From Blautia sp. BIOML-A1 (GTDB lineage Bacteria > Bacillota > Clostridia > Lachnospirales > Lachnospiraceae), in NCBI RefSeq assembly GCF_009883055.1, contig NZ_WWVR01000005.1, positions 56,203-120,202 of the forward strand: DNA of 64,000 nucleotides, in the 5' to 3' direction. Each line of letters opens with the position of its first letter. Position 1 is the stretch's first letter. Shown one piece after another: positions 39,330 to 47,214 of this stretch. The position numbers and the translations under genes were made by a program. Below the pieces are notes generated by a model. That model searched no databases. It was given only the letters and a program-made list of their open reading frames with translations, and was not told the origin of the DNA.

Positions 39330-40088
39330 TTATCTTCGGACGGAAATCCCTTTCTCTGCCAGATAGTCCTTTACCTGACGGATCTCCAATTCTTTGTAAT
39401 GGAATAAAGATGCTGCCAGTGCCGCATCCGCACCGCCTTCTGTCAGTGCATCATAAAAATGCTCCAGAGTTCCCGCACCTCCGGATGCAATGACCGGAAC
39501 AGAAACTGCATCCGCGATCGCTCTGGTAAGCTCAATGTCATATCCTGCCTTGGTGCCATCACAATCCATACTGGTAAGAAGGATTTCACCCGCACCGAGC
39601 TTCTCAACCTTCTTGGCCCACTCAATGGCATCAATGCCTGTATCCAGTCGTCCGCCATGTTTATAGATATTCCAGCCGCCATCCTGTCTTCTCTTGGCAT
39701 CGATTGCAACGACCACGCACTGACTTCCGAACTTCTCTGCTGCCTCTGTGATCAGTTCCGGACGATCGATCGCCGCAGAATTGACAGAGATCTTGTCTGC
39801 ACCCTCACGGAGAAGTTTCCTGAAATCCTCTACTGTACGAATGCCGCCGCCTACGGTAAACGGGATAAAAACATTCGCTGCAACCTGCCGCACCATATCC
39901 ACAACGGTATCACGTTCCTCGCAGGATGCCGTGATATCCAGAAAAACAAGTTCATCTGCACCTGCTGCATCATAGGCTCTGGCAATCTCCACCGGATCTC
40001 CTGCGTCCTTAAGATCCACAAAATTAACGCCTTTTACCACCCGGCCGTTATTTACATCCAGACAGGGAATGATTCTTTTTGTAAACAT
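39330..40088 (-). CDS. hisF: Imidazole glycerol phosphate synthase cyclase subunit
   Basis: A 252-residue TIM barrel started at the ATG at 40088 ([20 protein letters not shown]), whose SD AGGAGGGG lies inside the end of hisH. Catalytic Asp residues are in CLDV and in [11 protein letters not shown]; phosphate sites are GGGIRTVED and [11 protein letters not shown]. It forms the HisFH complex with the preceding gene. The other his genes are not nearby. Confidence 0.96.
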   Translation of the reverse strand: MFTKRIIPCLDVNNGRVVKGVNFVDLKDAGDPVEIARAYDAAGADELVFLDITASCEERDTVVDMVRQVAANVFIPFTVGGGIRTVEDFRKLLREGADKISVNSAAIDRPELITEAAEKFGSQCVVVAIDAKRRQDGGWNIYKHGGRLDTGIDAIEWAKKVEKLGAGEILLTSMDCDGTKAGYDIELTRAIADAVSVPVIASGGAGTLEHFYDALTEGGADAALAASLFHYKELEIRQVKDYLAEKGISVRR

Positions 40089-40089
40089 T

Positions 40090-40710
40090 TCAGTTCCCCT
40101 CCTTCTCAAGTTTTGCAAAGTTTTCGAGAATCTTAAGACCATATCTGCTGCTCTTTTCCGGATGGAACTGGCAGGCAAATACATTGTCCTTCTCAACAGA
40201 AGCATGAATCGTCGTGCTGTAATCTGTCACTGCTTTTACAATCTCCGGTTCTTCTGCCTGAAGATAATAGGAATGCACAAAATAAACATACGTATCTTCC
40301 GGAATGCCCTTAAACAATCTTCCATTATTCTGCAGATGCAGGGAATTCCATCCCATATGTGGAATCTTAAGTCCCGGAGATGGTGGAATTCGGAGGATTC
40401 TGCCCTTCAGGATTCCAAGCCCCTCAACGCCAGGTGTCTCCTCGCTGCTCTCAAAAAGGAGCTGCAGCCCCAGACAGATTCCAAGAAAAGGAGTTCCTTC
40501 CTTTATCATATCCTTTATTACCGGAACCAGACCATACTTATGCAGGTTTTCCATTGCCTCTCCAAAGCTTCCAACACCGGGAAGAATCACCTTGTCTGCC
40601 TTTGTCAGCACTTCAGGATCACGAGATACAACCGTTTCCTCCCCAAGATATGCAAGTGCCTTTTCTACACTTTTGATATTTCCTGCATCATAATCGATAA
40701 TTGCTATCAT
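40090..40710 (-). CDS. hisH: Imidazole glycerol phosphate synthase glutaminase subunit
   Basis: A 206-residue class-I glutamine amidotransferase. The nucleophile Cys is in [14 protein letters not shown] and the His/Glu pair in CQFHPEKSS. It supplies ammonia to HisF. The first eight codons (MIAIIDYD) lie inside the attL repeat of the adjacent prophage, so its present start, SD (AGGAGGTTATAATAA) and any promoter come from the element. The displaced original start survives at 49887-49910. Confidence 0.95.
   Translation of the reverse strand: MIAIIDYDAGNIKSVEKALAYLGEETVVSRDPEVLTKADKVILPGVGSFGEAMENLHKYGLVPVIKDMIKEGTPFLGICLGLQLLFESSEETPGVEGLGILKGRILRIPPSPGLKIPHMGWNSLHLQNNGRLFKGIPEDTYVYFVHSYYLQAEEPEIVKAVTDYSTTIHASVEKDNVFACQFHPEKSSRYGLKILENFAKLEKEGN
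40687..40710. repeat. attL of the prophage, overlapping the hisH start
   Basis: 24-base segment that matches 49887-49910 at 20 positions in the same orientation. It encodes MIAIIDYD of HisH; the partner encodes MIGIIDYD. Confidence 0.75.
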
Positions 40711-40824
40711 TTATTATAACCTCCTGATTATAAGTGGTTTCAGCTGAATAACAGTACATTGATATTCTTTGATACCACCTATTTCGTTACATTTTATTCC
40801 ATACTAATACATCTCGTTTAACAT

Positions 40825-40846
40825 TATAATTCGTAAATAATTCGTA
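40825..40846. repeat. Left copy of a 22-base direct repeat (likely integrase arm site)
   Basis: Identical over 22 bases to 49795-49816. It contains ATTCGTA twice, 11 bases apart, and an inverted third copy (TACGAAT) lies at 40859-40865 next to the integrase stop. Confidence 0.65.
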
Positions 40847-40864
40847 CACGAAAAATCTTACGAA

Positions 40865-42100
40865 TTAACCGATTGAGTTTGCTATGATATTGATCTCATT
40901 TACTTGAATATGAGAAGGTCTTGCATCTACATAATGATTCATCGTGGTTCTGACGTTACCATGACCCAATATAGATTGCAGAGTCTTTAATGGTAGCCCT
41001 TGCATATTAGTAGCAAATGTGTGCCTACATATATGTGGTTCAAACTTACGGATAGGAGTATCAGGGTTAGCAAGATTATATCTCTTAATACAATTTTGAA
41101 GATACTCTTCTACATGCGCCCTAACAATCGTTCTACGACTCCTTGTAGCCAGAAATACGAACCCATCGTATGAATTTCCTCTCTCGTCATAACACATGGG
41201 TTCGATATCTCCCTTTAGATACCTATTATCAAGAACTGACTGAAAACAATTATATACCCCATCTGTCATTGGTATATATCTTACGCCATTCGATGTCTTT
41301 GTGGTTGTTACAACGTGTTTATGATTAATGCATTGCAACTGTTTTTCGACTTTAATAACATGGTTTTCCATATCTATATTATCTAATGTAAGACCACATA
41401 GCTCAGAGGCTCTCAAGCCAGTCCAAAACAGTATATAAATCATGTCGTAACAGTGTTTGCTGTGTGAATCATTCTTGCAGAAATCCAGGAAGTTGTTCAT
41501 TTCATCGACCGGTATCGCTACCATCGGTTTACTATCGCTTCTATCTGTCGTAATTCGTCTGAAAGGATTTTTGGCTATATAATCATAATCAATCGCATAT
41601 TCAAACGAACGCTTAATCAAACTAATTTGACTTTGTATAGAAGAGCCTCTGTATTTCTTCTTCATATCAGCAAGCCATTCCTCACAGTGTTCTGGCTTAA
41701 TCTTACCAACTTCCATATATCCAAGTTTGTACTGCTTTAATGTATTGACAGTTACATTGTATCCAACTTTTGTATTATGACTTAACTCTTTGCGGTTGTA
41801 AAGATGCTCTAAATATCTATTTACTACCTCAAGAAGAGTTAATTTTGAACCATCTATATCAATATCATTTGAAAGAAGCGCATTAATTTCCTCTTCTTTC
41901 TCTCGCAGGCTCTTTCCTGATTTCTTTCCTTTAGGTACTTGGTCGGTTGGTTCTAATCTGTATGAACTAACTACTCTATTTTTACCAAATCCATCCTTAT
42001 ATCGATATTCATATCTCTTTGTTTTTGGATTATAGTATTCATTTTCTCTGAGTGTTTTTCTTACAGGTTTATTTTTTTCTTTTGCTGTCTTGTTTGCCAT
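40865..42100 (-). CDS. Tyrosine recombinase (phage integrase)
   Basis: A 411-residue integrase of the Tn916/ICE-phage type. An N-terminal AP2-like arm-binding segment (YRYKDGFGKNRVVSSYRL) is followed by a SAM-like core-binding domain (about 110-195). The catalytic domain shows the Arg in FWTGLRASELCGL, HICRHTFATNM with His-x-x-Arg, and the nucleophile Tyr in MNHYVDARPSH. All catalytic residues are present. It reads towards attL, as expected for the gene that drives integration at hisH. Confidence 0.93.
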   Translation of the reverse strand: MANKTAKEKNKPVRKTLRENEYYNPKTKRYEYRYKDGFGKNRVVSSYRLEPTDQVPKGKKSGKSLREKEEEINALLSNDIDIDGSKLTLLEVVNRYLEHLYNRKELSHNTKVGYNVTVNTLKQYKLGYMEVGKIKPEHCEEWLADMKKKYRGSSIQSQISLIKRSFEYAIDYDYIAKNPFRRITTDRSDSKPMVAIPVDEMNNFLDFCKNDSHSKHCYDMIYILFWTGLRASELCGLTLDNIDMENHVIKVEKQLQCINHKHVVTTTKTSNGVRYIPMTDGVYNCFQSVLDNRYLKGDIEPMCYDERGNSYDGFVFLATRSRRTIVRAHVEEYLQNCIKRYNLANPDTPIRKFEPHICRHTFATNMQGLPLKTLQSILGHGNVRTTMNHYVDARPSHIQVNEINIIANSIG

Positions 42101-42178
42101 TCGTTAGCCCTCCATATTAAAGAGCCTCGAATATGACCACATAAGCAATTCTATCATATTCAAAACTCTTTGTCGATA

Positions 42179-42361
42179 TTATATCTGTTCAGCTTTGCTT
42201 ATGTATTCTTCAAAGGGTTTGCGTTTTACTTTTATGACACGACCGACAGTAAGATGATATATGCAATTATAATCATCTTTCATTATTTCTCGTAACCTAT
42301 GCTGACCAATTCCAAATAATTGAGATGCTTCTGCTATGGAAAGTAAAATCTTTTCCTGCAC
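42179..42361 (-). CDS. Excisionase / helix-turn-helix DNA-binding protein
   Basis: A 60-residue protein of the Tn916 Xis/MerR-like type: SIAEASQLFGIGQHRLREIM forms the helix-turn-helix and KVKRKPFEEYIS the C-terminal helix. Its position about 80 bases upstream of the integrase fits a role in directing excision. Confidence 0.8.
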   Translation of the reverse strand: MQEKILLSIAEASQLFGIGQHRLREIMKDDYNCIYHLTVGRVIKVKRKPFEEYISKAEQI

Positions 42362-42379
42362 TTTATTACCTCCTACTTG

Positions 42380-42832
42380 TTATTTTCCGAGTCCCGTGCT
42401 TCCGAACCCTCCCGCACCTCTATCTGTATCAGACAGTTTACTGACTTCATGTAGCTTAACATCAATATACGGCATAATAACCAGCTGAGCAATACGATCA
42501 CCATGATGAATTGTTTCGCATTTATCAGAATCATTGTATAGTGCAACAATTACCTCACCACGGTAATCTGAATCTACGACTCCCACACAGTTAGATGGGC
42601 GCAATCCTCGTTTAGTAGCAAGTCCACTTCGTGCAAATACAGCGCCAAAACATCCTGCCGGAATTTCAGTTGCAACGCCAGTACCAATTTTGACAGTAGC
42701 GCCAGCCGGGATGTCAATCGCACCTCTTGGAATATATGCATACAAATCAAGACCCGCTGCATATTCAGATCCTTTTGTAGGTACGATAGAGTCATTATTT
42801 AATTTCTTTATATTCATATCTGCTGTTGTCAT
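42380..42832 (-). CDS. dut: dUTP diphosphatase (phage)
   Basis: A 150-residue trimeric-type dUTPase. The five motifs are visible: AAGLDLYAYI, FARSGLATKRGL, NCVGVVDSDYRGE, GDRIAQLVIMP and, at the C-terminus, DRGAGGFGSTG. Full length. It removes dUTP during phage DNA synthesis. SD AGGAG before ATG. It is the only remaining nucleotide-metabolism gene of the element. Confidence 0.95.
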   Translation of the reverse strand: MTTADMNIKKLNNDSIVPTKGSEYAAGLDLYAYIPRGAIDIPAGATVKIGTGVATEIPAGCFGAVFARSGLATKRGLRPSNCVGVVDSDYRGEVIVALYNDSDKCETIHHGDRIAQLVIMPYIDVKLHEVSKLSDTDRGAGGFGSTGLGK

Positions 42833-42843
42833 TATTTTCTCTC

Positions 42844-43098
42844 CTATTTATATAATTGATATTTTTTACTAATCTTGTGAGCAACCTCATCGTCTAACGG
42901 ACAAAACCACATGCCAGTGAGTGTCGTGCCGTTATCCTCTTCCGGCTCAAGTTCTGTAAGACACTTATCATAGATGCATCCATAATCAATGTCTTCAACA
43001 AGTCCCAATTCCTCGGCAATAGTTTTTGCTTTAAGTAACTGGTTCTTATTCTTTGCTTCACATACTGTCTTTGTAAATGATCCGCATACATAGTCTGC
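42844..43098 (-). pseudogene. 3' fragment of an early phage gene, cut at the deletion junction
   Basis: An open frame of 84 codons without a start, reading ADYVCGSFTKTVCEAKNKNQ to DEVAHKISKKYQLYK-stop. It sits directly before dut, as an early gene would, and has coherent acidic protein-like sequence (ECLP-type patches such as TELEPEEDNGTTL). Upstream an in-frame TGA appears at once. I do not recognise the family. The other reading frame of 67 codons here is less protein-like. Confidence 0.6.
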
Positions 43099-43790
43099 AT
43101 GATATCAAACTTACCATCAGAGATAAAGCTGGGAAAGAAGCCGTCGCCACTATGACATTATCAAACGGCTTCGCAACAATGGACTATAAGGCTGGTGGTG
43201 ATGGTATTGCTTTCGGTAAAACAGCCAATCGTGCCGGAATCGATTGTGCTATGTTGATGCGTATTCTCAAAGGTGTTCAGTTAATGAACGAAACAACATC
43301 AGGAGGTTATGGATGTGCTGACTGGTACTACAACAACAATGGTACTCAGCAAAAGAATGGTTCCATTTATGCCGCATCAGATGGTGTCCATGTGAAGGCT
43401 CAAACAGGAAAGGGCTTCCTTGATGGAACATGGAGTGGAAGTCTATCAGACAGACGTATGAAACGTGATATTGAACCAATAGCAAGAAATATCATTCAAG
43501 CTGTTGGAGAAGTCCGATTCGTACAGTTCAGAATGTCAGCACCAGATTATGACCACGAGGAATTGTGTGTCGGAATACTGGCGCAAGATTTACGAAATGC
43601 ATTTGCTAGGCATGGAGTTGAAGATAAACTCCTGATGCTTGGCACACGAAAATTAAATCCCGACGATGAAAATGAGTATTACTGCATTGAGTATACTCAT
43701 TTTTTATTGGTCAGATTGCTATACGACGAACTGCAAATGCAGGATTTCAATGACCGTATAGAAAAACTAGAAAAGAAATTAGGTATATAA
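43077..43790 (+). pseudogene. C-terminal part of a phage tail-fibre/tail protein with S74-type chaperone end
   Basis: The frame begins at the deletion junction; only from about residue 10 (IKLTIRDKAGKEAVATMTLS) does it look like phage protein. AFGKTANRAGIDCAM is typical of siphophage tail-fibre ends. SDRRMKRDIEPIARNI to IEKLEKKLGI is an intramolecular chaperone domain of the S74 type (SDxRxKxxI start, C-terminal coiled coil). The N-terminal receptor or baseplate part is missing and no ribosome binding site is evident, so the gene is probably dead. Confidence 0.75.
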
Positions 43791-43805
43791 GAGGAGGAAT
43801 ATACT

Positions 43806-44738
43806 ATGGCAAATACAACAAGAATTAAAGACCTTTCCGCTGTTACTTCTGTTGCTGATACTGATGTACTCCCAGTTGACGGTGCGAATGGTACTAAGGG
43901 TGTGACTTTCGGAAATCTCTCCACTGCCGTCCTTAATAAGCTGACAAGCAAAACATACGGTCTGGATCAGGGTACAAAATCTCTTCCAGCCGCAATTAAT
44001 GAACTGTACACAAACGCAGCAAGAAACAATGCAGGCGGTCATAACTCCATTTTCAGAGGTAAGAACTTAGGTACTTCCTATACTTCTGCTATGTCAAAAG
44101 CTATTCAGAGTGGTACATTTGATGACCTGTTCGTAGGTGACTACCTGACAATCAACGGTACTGTATATCGAGTTGCCGGGTTCAATCTTGGAAAACAGAT
44201 TGGAGATAATACATCTATGGGTAATAGCATGTGTCTCGTACCTGACTCTGCACTGTACAATGCTCAGATGCATAACACAGACAGCGGTCAGTATACAGAA
44301 GGCGCTGCCGCAAATACCACAACTGGTGCTTATGCTAATTCTGACATGAGAACTGCTAACCTCGCACAGGCTACTCAGAAAATTGTGAGTGACTTCGGTT
44401 CTTCTCACGTAATGTCCTATAGAGATATCTTGCCAAATGCAACAGCTGATGGACAGGCTTCTGGATGGGCTTGGTACGACTGTAAGGTTGAGCTGATGTC
44501 TGAGACGATGGTATACGGAACAAAAGTATGGGCTAATAGCGGCTATGAGGTCGGATGTATCAACTCTCAGTTCCCACTGTTCGCTCTTGCCCCTGAGTAC
44601 ATTCACCGTCGCTTCAACTATTGGCTTCGTGGTGTGAGGTCTGCGACTAGCTTCTGTTTTGTGGACGCCAGCGGCTTTGCGAGCAACCTCGGCGCGTCTG
44701 GTTCTTTTGGCGTTCGTCCGTTTTTCTTCGTTAATTAA
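43806..44738 (+). CDS. DGR-type variable phage protein (C-type-lectin fold tail protein)
   Basis: A 310-residue protein with SD AGGAGG. An N-terminal tail-attachment segment (about 1-75) is followed by a middle domain and a C-terminal C-type-lectin-like variable domain, YWLRGVRSATSFCFVDASG then FGVRPFFFVN. That ending is the hallmark of diversity-generating retroelement targets. The variable stretch (44608-44735) is rich in AGC, GAC, GCC, GGC and CTC codons, as expected when adenines of AAC codons in a template are replaced. The following gene is a reverse-transcriptase remnant. The protein probably binds host surface ligands at the tail tip. Confidence 0.85.
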   Translation: MANTTRIKDLSAVTSVADTDVLPVDGANGTKGVTFGNLSTAVLNKLTSKTYGLDQGTKSLPAAINELYTNAARNNAGGHNSIFRGKNLGTSYTSAMSKAIQSGTFDDLFVGDYLTINGTVYRVAGFNLGKQIGDNTSMGNSMCLVPDSALYNAQMHNTDSGQYTEGAAANTTTGAYANSDMRTANLAQATQKIVSDFGSSHVMSYRDILPNATADGQASGWAWYDCKVELMSETMVYGTKVWANSGYEVGCINSQFPLFALAPEYIHRRFNYWLRGVRSATSFCFVDASGFASNLGASGSFGVRPFFFVN

Positions 44739-44740
44739 TA

Positions 44741-45031
44741 TTGACAAGAAACACAATGCAAAGAATTGTTGATATGAGACGTAAGCTCAAAGCATTGAAT
44801 AGAAAGGTACAAAGAGGTGAGCGCACGCAGGAAGAAGTCGAGAATATGTTTCGATCCTGGATGGGCGGTCATGCGCACCTAATGAGTAAGATACAACGTG
44901 ATAACTTAAATCTTCTTTACTACGACTTATTTGGAGGTTTTATAGATGGAAAATACTATTTACAATATTATCCTCGCAAACGGAACAGAGATTCACGCTA
45001 CACTGAATGGCAACAACTACATCACAGATGA
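44741..45031 (+). pseudogene. C-terminal remnant of a retroelement reverse transcriptase
   Basis: The frame MQRIVDMRRKLKALNRKVQR then MFRSWMGGHAHLMSKIQRDN resembles the C-terminal (thumb) end of DGR reverse transcriptases, which follow the variable-protein gene. The fingers and palm, including the catalytic Asp pair, are missing, as is any ribosome binding site. No template repeat is found between this frame and the variable gene. The last 86 bases overlap the next gene. Identification rests on position and general resemblance. Confidence 0.55.
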
Positions 45032-45218
45032 TGAAGTTAATATTGAGATTCTGTCTGATGACAATTTATCCAGTGTAAATATCGGCGGTGTTGATTATAA
45101 AGATATGACCTGCACAAATATTTGGAGCGAGGACGGTCATACTCGATTTATCATCCGCGAAATGACAGAAGCAGAAAAAATGAAACAGTGCATCATTGAA
45201 CTGAGTGCATTACTTTAA
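44946..45218 (+). CDS. Hypothetical phage protein (90 aa)
   Basis: SD GGAGG eight bases before ATG. The sequence (MENTIYNIILANGTEIHATL) starts with a beta-rich half with Asn/Thr and ends in a short acidic helix (MTEAEKMKQCIIELSALL). I do not recognise the family. Position after the tail and retroelement genes and before lysis genes suggests a late structural or accessory role. Confidence 0.7.
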   Translation: MENTIYNIILANGTEIHATLNGNNYITDDEVNIEILSDDNLSSVNIGGVDYKDMTCTNIWSEDGHTRFIIREMTEAEKMKQCIIELSALL

Positions 45219-45232
45219 GAGGAGGGTATTAT

Positions 45233-45787
45233 ATGATTCAGTTAATCAATTTTTGGACAGACCTTGTTTACAATGGTGAGAAGGAATTTGATGCAGTGCC
45301 AGACAAAATCAAGGGTGCTGTCATGAAGCAGCTTGTCAAATCCGGTGTTGTAACAAACGACAATATCGAAGATGTAAAGTCTGCTAAAATTGCAGAAATG
45401 AGTGTGGCTTGTAACGAAGTCATCACACAGGGATTTGACATCACTCTGTCTGATAAGAAATCTCATCACTTCAGCCTTGAAGTTGCAGATCAGCTGAAAA
45501 TTTCTAAGCTGAATGACAGAGCCAATGCTGGTATCACGGTTCTCCCGTATCATGCAGATGGCGAGTCCTGTAAATTCTACACAAAAGATGAAGTAGTAGC
45601 TCTGAATACAGCAATGGAGAACTGCATTGAATTCCAGACTACATACTTTAACTCTCTGAGAGACTATATCGAGAGTATGACTGATATCAATGATATTTGT
45701 GCTGTAGAGTACGGTGCTGATATCCCAGAGGCTTATCAGTCCGAAGTTCTGAAGATGCTGTATTCTCAGGCAAACGCAGAGGCTTAA
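45233..45787 (+). CDS. Hypothetical phage protein, possible DUF4376-like tail protein (184 aa)
   Basis: SD AGAGGAGG before ATG. An N-terminal part (LINFWTDLVYNGEKEFDAV) precedes a domain with DITLSDKKSHHFSLEVADQL and ESCKFYTKDEVVALN. That pattern recalls DUF4376 proteins next to phage tail fibres; the assignment is tentative. The C-terminal half is helical and acidic. It lies between a small gene and a hairpin at 45817, and is likely late-expressed. Confidence 0.65.
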   Translation: MIQLINFWTDLVYNGEKEFDAVPDKIKGAVMKQLVKSGVVTNDNIEDVKSAKIAEMSVACNEVITQGFDITLSDKKSHHFSLEVADQLKISKLNDRANAGITVLPYHADGESCKFYTKDEVVALNTAMENCIEFQTTYFNSLRDYIESMTDINDICAVEYGADIPEAYQSEVLKMLYSQANAEA

Positions 45788-45816
45788 CATATCACGCTAA
45801 TTAAATAATATGCACT

Positions 45817-45838
45817 GAGTCGGTATATCCGGCTCTTT
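45817..45838 (+). terminator. Weak terminator-like hairpin
   Basis: GAGTCGG-TATAT-CCGGCTC followed by TTTGC; T-run is short. Confidence 0.45.
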
Positions 45839-45860
45839 GCATTTATACGGAGGTTATATG

Positions 45861-46304
45861 ATGAAAAAGGCTCTATCATTATGCCTTAAATATCTGTCGC
45901 TGTTTGCTGTGATGGGGTCTATTTACTACATGATTGAAATCGTGTGGAGAGGATATAGCCATATCAGCATGTTTATTCTAGCAGGCGTATGCGGCGTATG
46001 CATTGGACTTATTAATGAAGTCTTATCAATGGATACACCGATCTGGCTGCAGGCAATCATTGGGTCGTGTATTGTAACAATCGGAGAATTTGTATCTGGA
46101 TGTATTTTGAATCTATGGCTCGGACTTGGTATCTGGGACTATTCAAATATGCCATTTAATATTCTCGGTCAGATTTGTCTACCATTCTCTCTTTTGTGGG
46201 TGGTGTTATCTGCATGTGCGATTGTGATTGATGACTATGAGCGATACTGGTTTTTTGGAGAAGAAAAGCCATATTATCGATGGAATTTTAAGGAGAAGAA
46301 ATGA
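45861..46304 (+). CDS. Small polytopic membrane protein (putative ABC_trans_CmpB-like)
   Basis: 147 residues from the ATG at 45861, seven bases after SD GGAGG (an in-frame ATG three bases before is also possible). Four hydrophobic segments. The pattern FILAGVCGVCIGLINEVLSM, FVSGCILNLWLGLGIWDYSN and QICLPFSLLWVVLSACAIVI resembles the putative ABC-transporter type IV/CmpB family, found on the chromosome and in phages of Firmicutes. The role in the phage is unknown. It overlaps the next gene by 4 bases. Confidence 0.65.
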   Translation: MKKALSLCLKYLSLFAVMGSIYYMIEIVWRGYSHISMFILAGVCGVCIGLINEVLSMDTPIWLQAIIGSCIVTIGEFVSGCILNLWLGLGIWDYSNMPFNILGQICLPFSLLWVVLSACAIVIDDYERYWFFGEEKPYYRWNFKEKK

Positions 46305-46747
46305 ACGATTTAACTACAGTATTAAGACAACGAATTTTGATTGTATATTCTGACATCGAATGGAGAGACGAGATGTTCAGTAAGGTTCTGGATGCATATC
46401 CGCATGACATGATTAACAAGATGATTAAATCACGTTGTGGCTGCTGGATTGAATTGAAAGATGGAACAATGATTCGATTCGTCTACGCAAGCGATGCGGC
46501 TCGCGGCATTAGAGCAAATAAGATTATTGCTCAGCCGGGTATTGATGAAACCTTTTTATATACCGTATTTAGACGAATGCTGATAAGCGATTCTGATGCT
46601 CTACTCGGCATCGTAGCGTCACTCGCACCTGTTATCTTTGGATACTATAGTAAGTCCAGAGCCGAAAATACAGAAGGTGGCATAGTCTACGAAACTGCTA
46701 TGAAAGAACAGGAAGCAATAATCAATTCGGAATCAGGAAAGGGGTAA
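46301..46747 (+). CDS. Hypothetical phage protein (148 aa)
   Basis: ATGA overlap with the preceding membrane-protein gene. The sequence (YSDIEWRDEMFSKVLDAYPH, then CGCWIELKDGTMIRFVYASD and RGIRANKIIAQPGIDE) is compact and soluble-looking, with a hydrophobic patch near residues 100-115. Its neighbourhood is lysis and accessory genes. I do not recognise the family and give no function. Confidence 0.65.
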   Translation: MNDLTTVLRQRILIVYSDIEWRDEMFSKVLDAYPHDMINKMIKSRCGCWIELKDGTMIRFVYASDAARGIRANKIIAQPGIDETFLYTVFRRMLISDSDALLGIVASLAPVIFGYYSKSRAENTEGGIVYETAMKEQEAIINSESGKG

Positions 46748-46753
46748 TGGATT

Positions 46754-47149
46754 ATGGAAGGCTTACAGAAATTTTTACAGCTTCTGAATGACAACTGGAC
46801 AAGTATTCTCGTATGCATTGGTCTTGTCATCGGCATCGTGAAGAAAACTCAGGATTATATGTCCAAGAGTCAGGATGAAAAGATTGAAATCGCAAAGAAA
46901 CAGATTCAGACAACTATTCTGAAAATGATTAGTGATGCAGAGGTTGATTGGCAGGAATGGAGCAAAGCAGGCTCTATCAAACGTGCTCAGGTAATCAAGC
47001 AGATCTATGAAGAATATCCTATTCTCTCTAAAGTCGTAGATCAGAAAGCTCTGATCGAATGGATTGATGAGCAGATTGATTCTGCATTAGATACTCTGCG
47101 TGAAATTGTAAAAACAAATGCAACATCTACTAGCAAAGACGGGAATTAA
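46754..47149 (+). CDS. Phage holin, LLH-type
   Basis: 131 residues. A single N-terminal membrane segment (WTSILVCIGLVIGIVKKTQD) is followed by a charged helical tail (QTTILKMISDAEVDWQEWS), the layout of the phage LLH holin superfamily. It stands directly before the endolysin gene. It would form the membrane lesions that release the lysin. Its stop codon lies in the loop of a terminator hairpin. Confidence 0.75.
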   Translation: MEGLQKFLQLLNDNWTSILVCIGLVIGIVKKTQDYMSKSQDEKIEIAKKQIQTTILKMISDAEVDWQEWSKAGSIKRAQVIKQIYEEYPILSKVVDQKALIEWIDEQIDSALDTLREIVKTNATSTSKDGN

Positions 47150-47165
47150 ATCCCGTCTTTCTTGT
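47135..47165 (+). terminator. Terminator between holin and endolysin
   Basis: AAAGACGGGA/TCCCGTCTTT hairpin followed by CTTGTT; it would uncouple the endolysin transcript partly from the holin. Confidence 0.65.
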
Positions 47166-47214
47166 TAGTTATTCATGCTAATTAAATTATTTACGAAAGG
47201 GGATTGATTTCTCT

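Noticed and set aside
42894..43100. 67-codon minus-strand reading frame beside dut
   Set aside because: The alternative frame (42844-43098) gives a more protein-like sequence, runs to a stop just before dut, and fits a truncated early gene better.
45861..46304. Calling the small membrane protein a holin
   Set aside because: It has four membrane segments and resembles a CmpB-like family; the LLH-type protein at 46754 is the better holin candidate.
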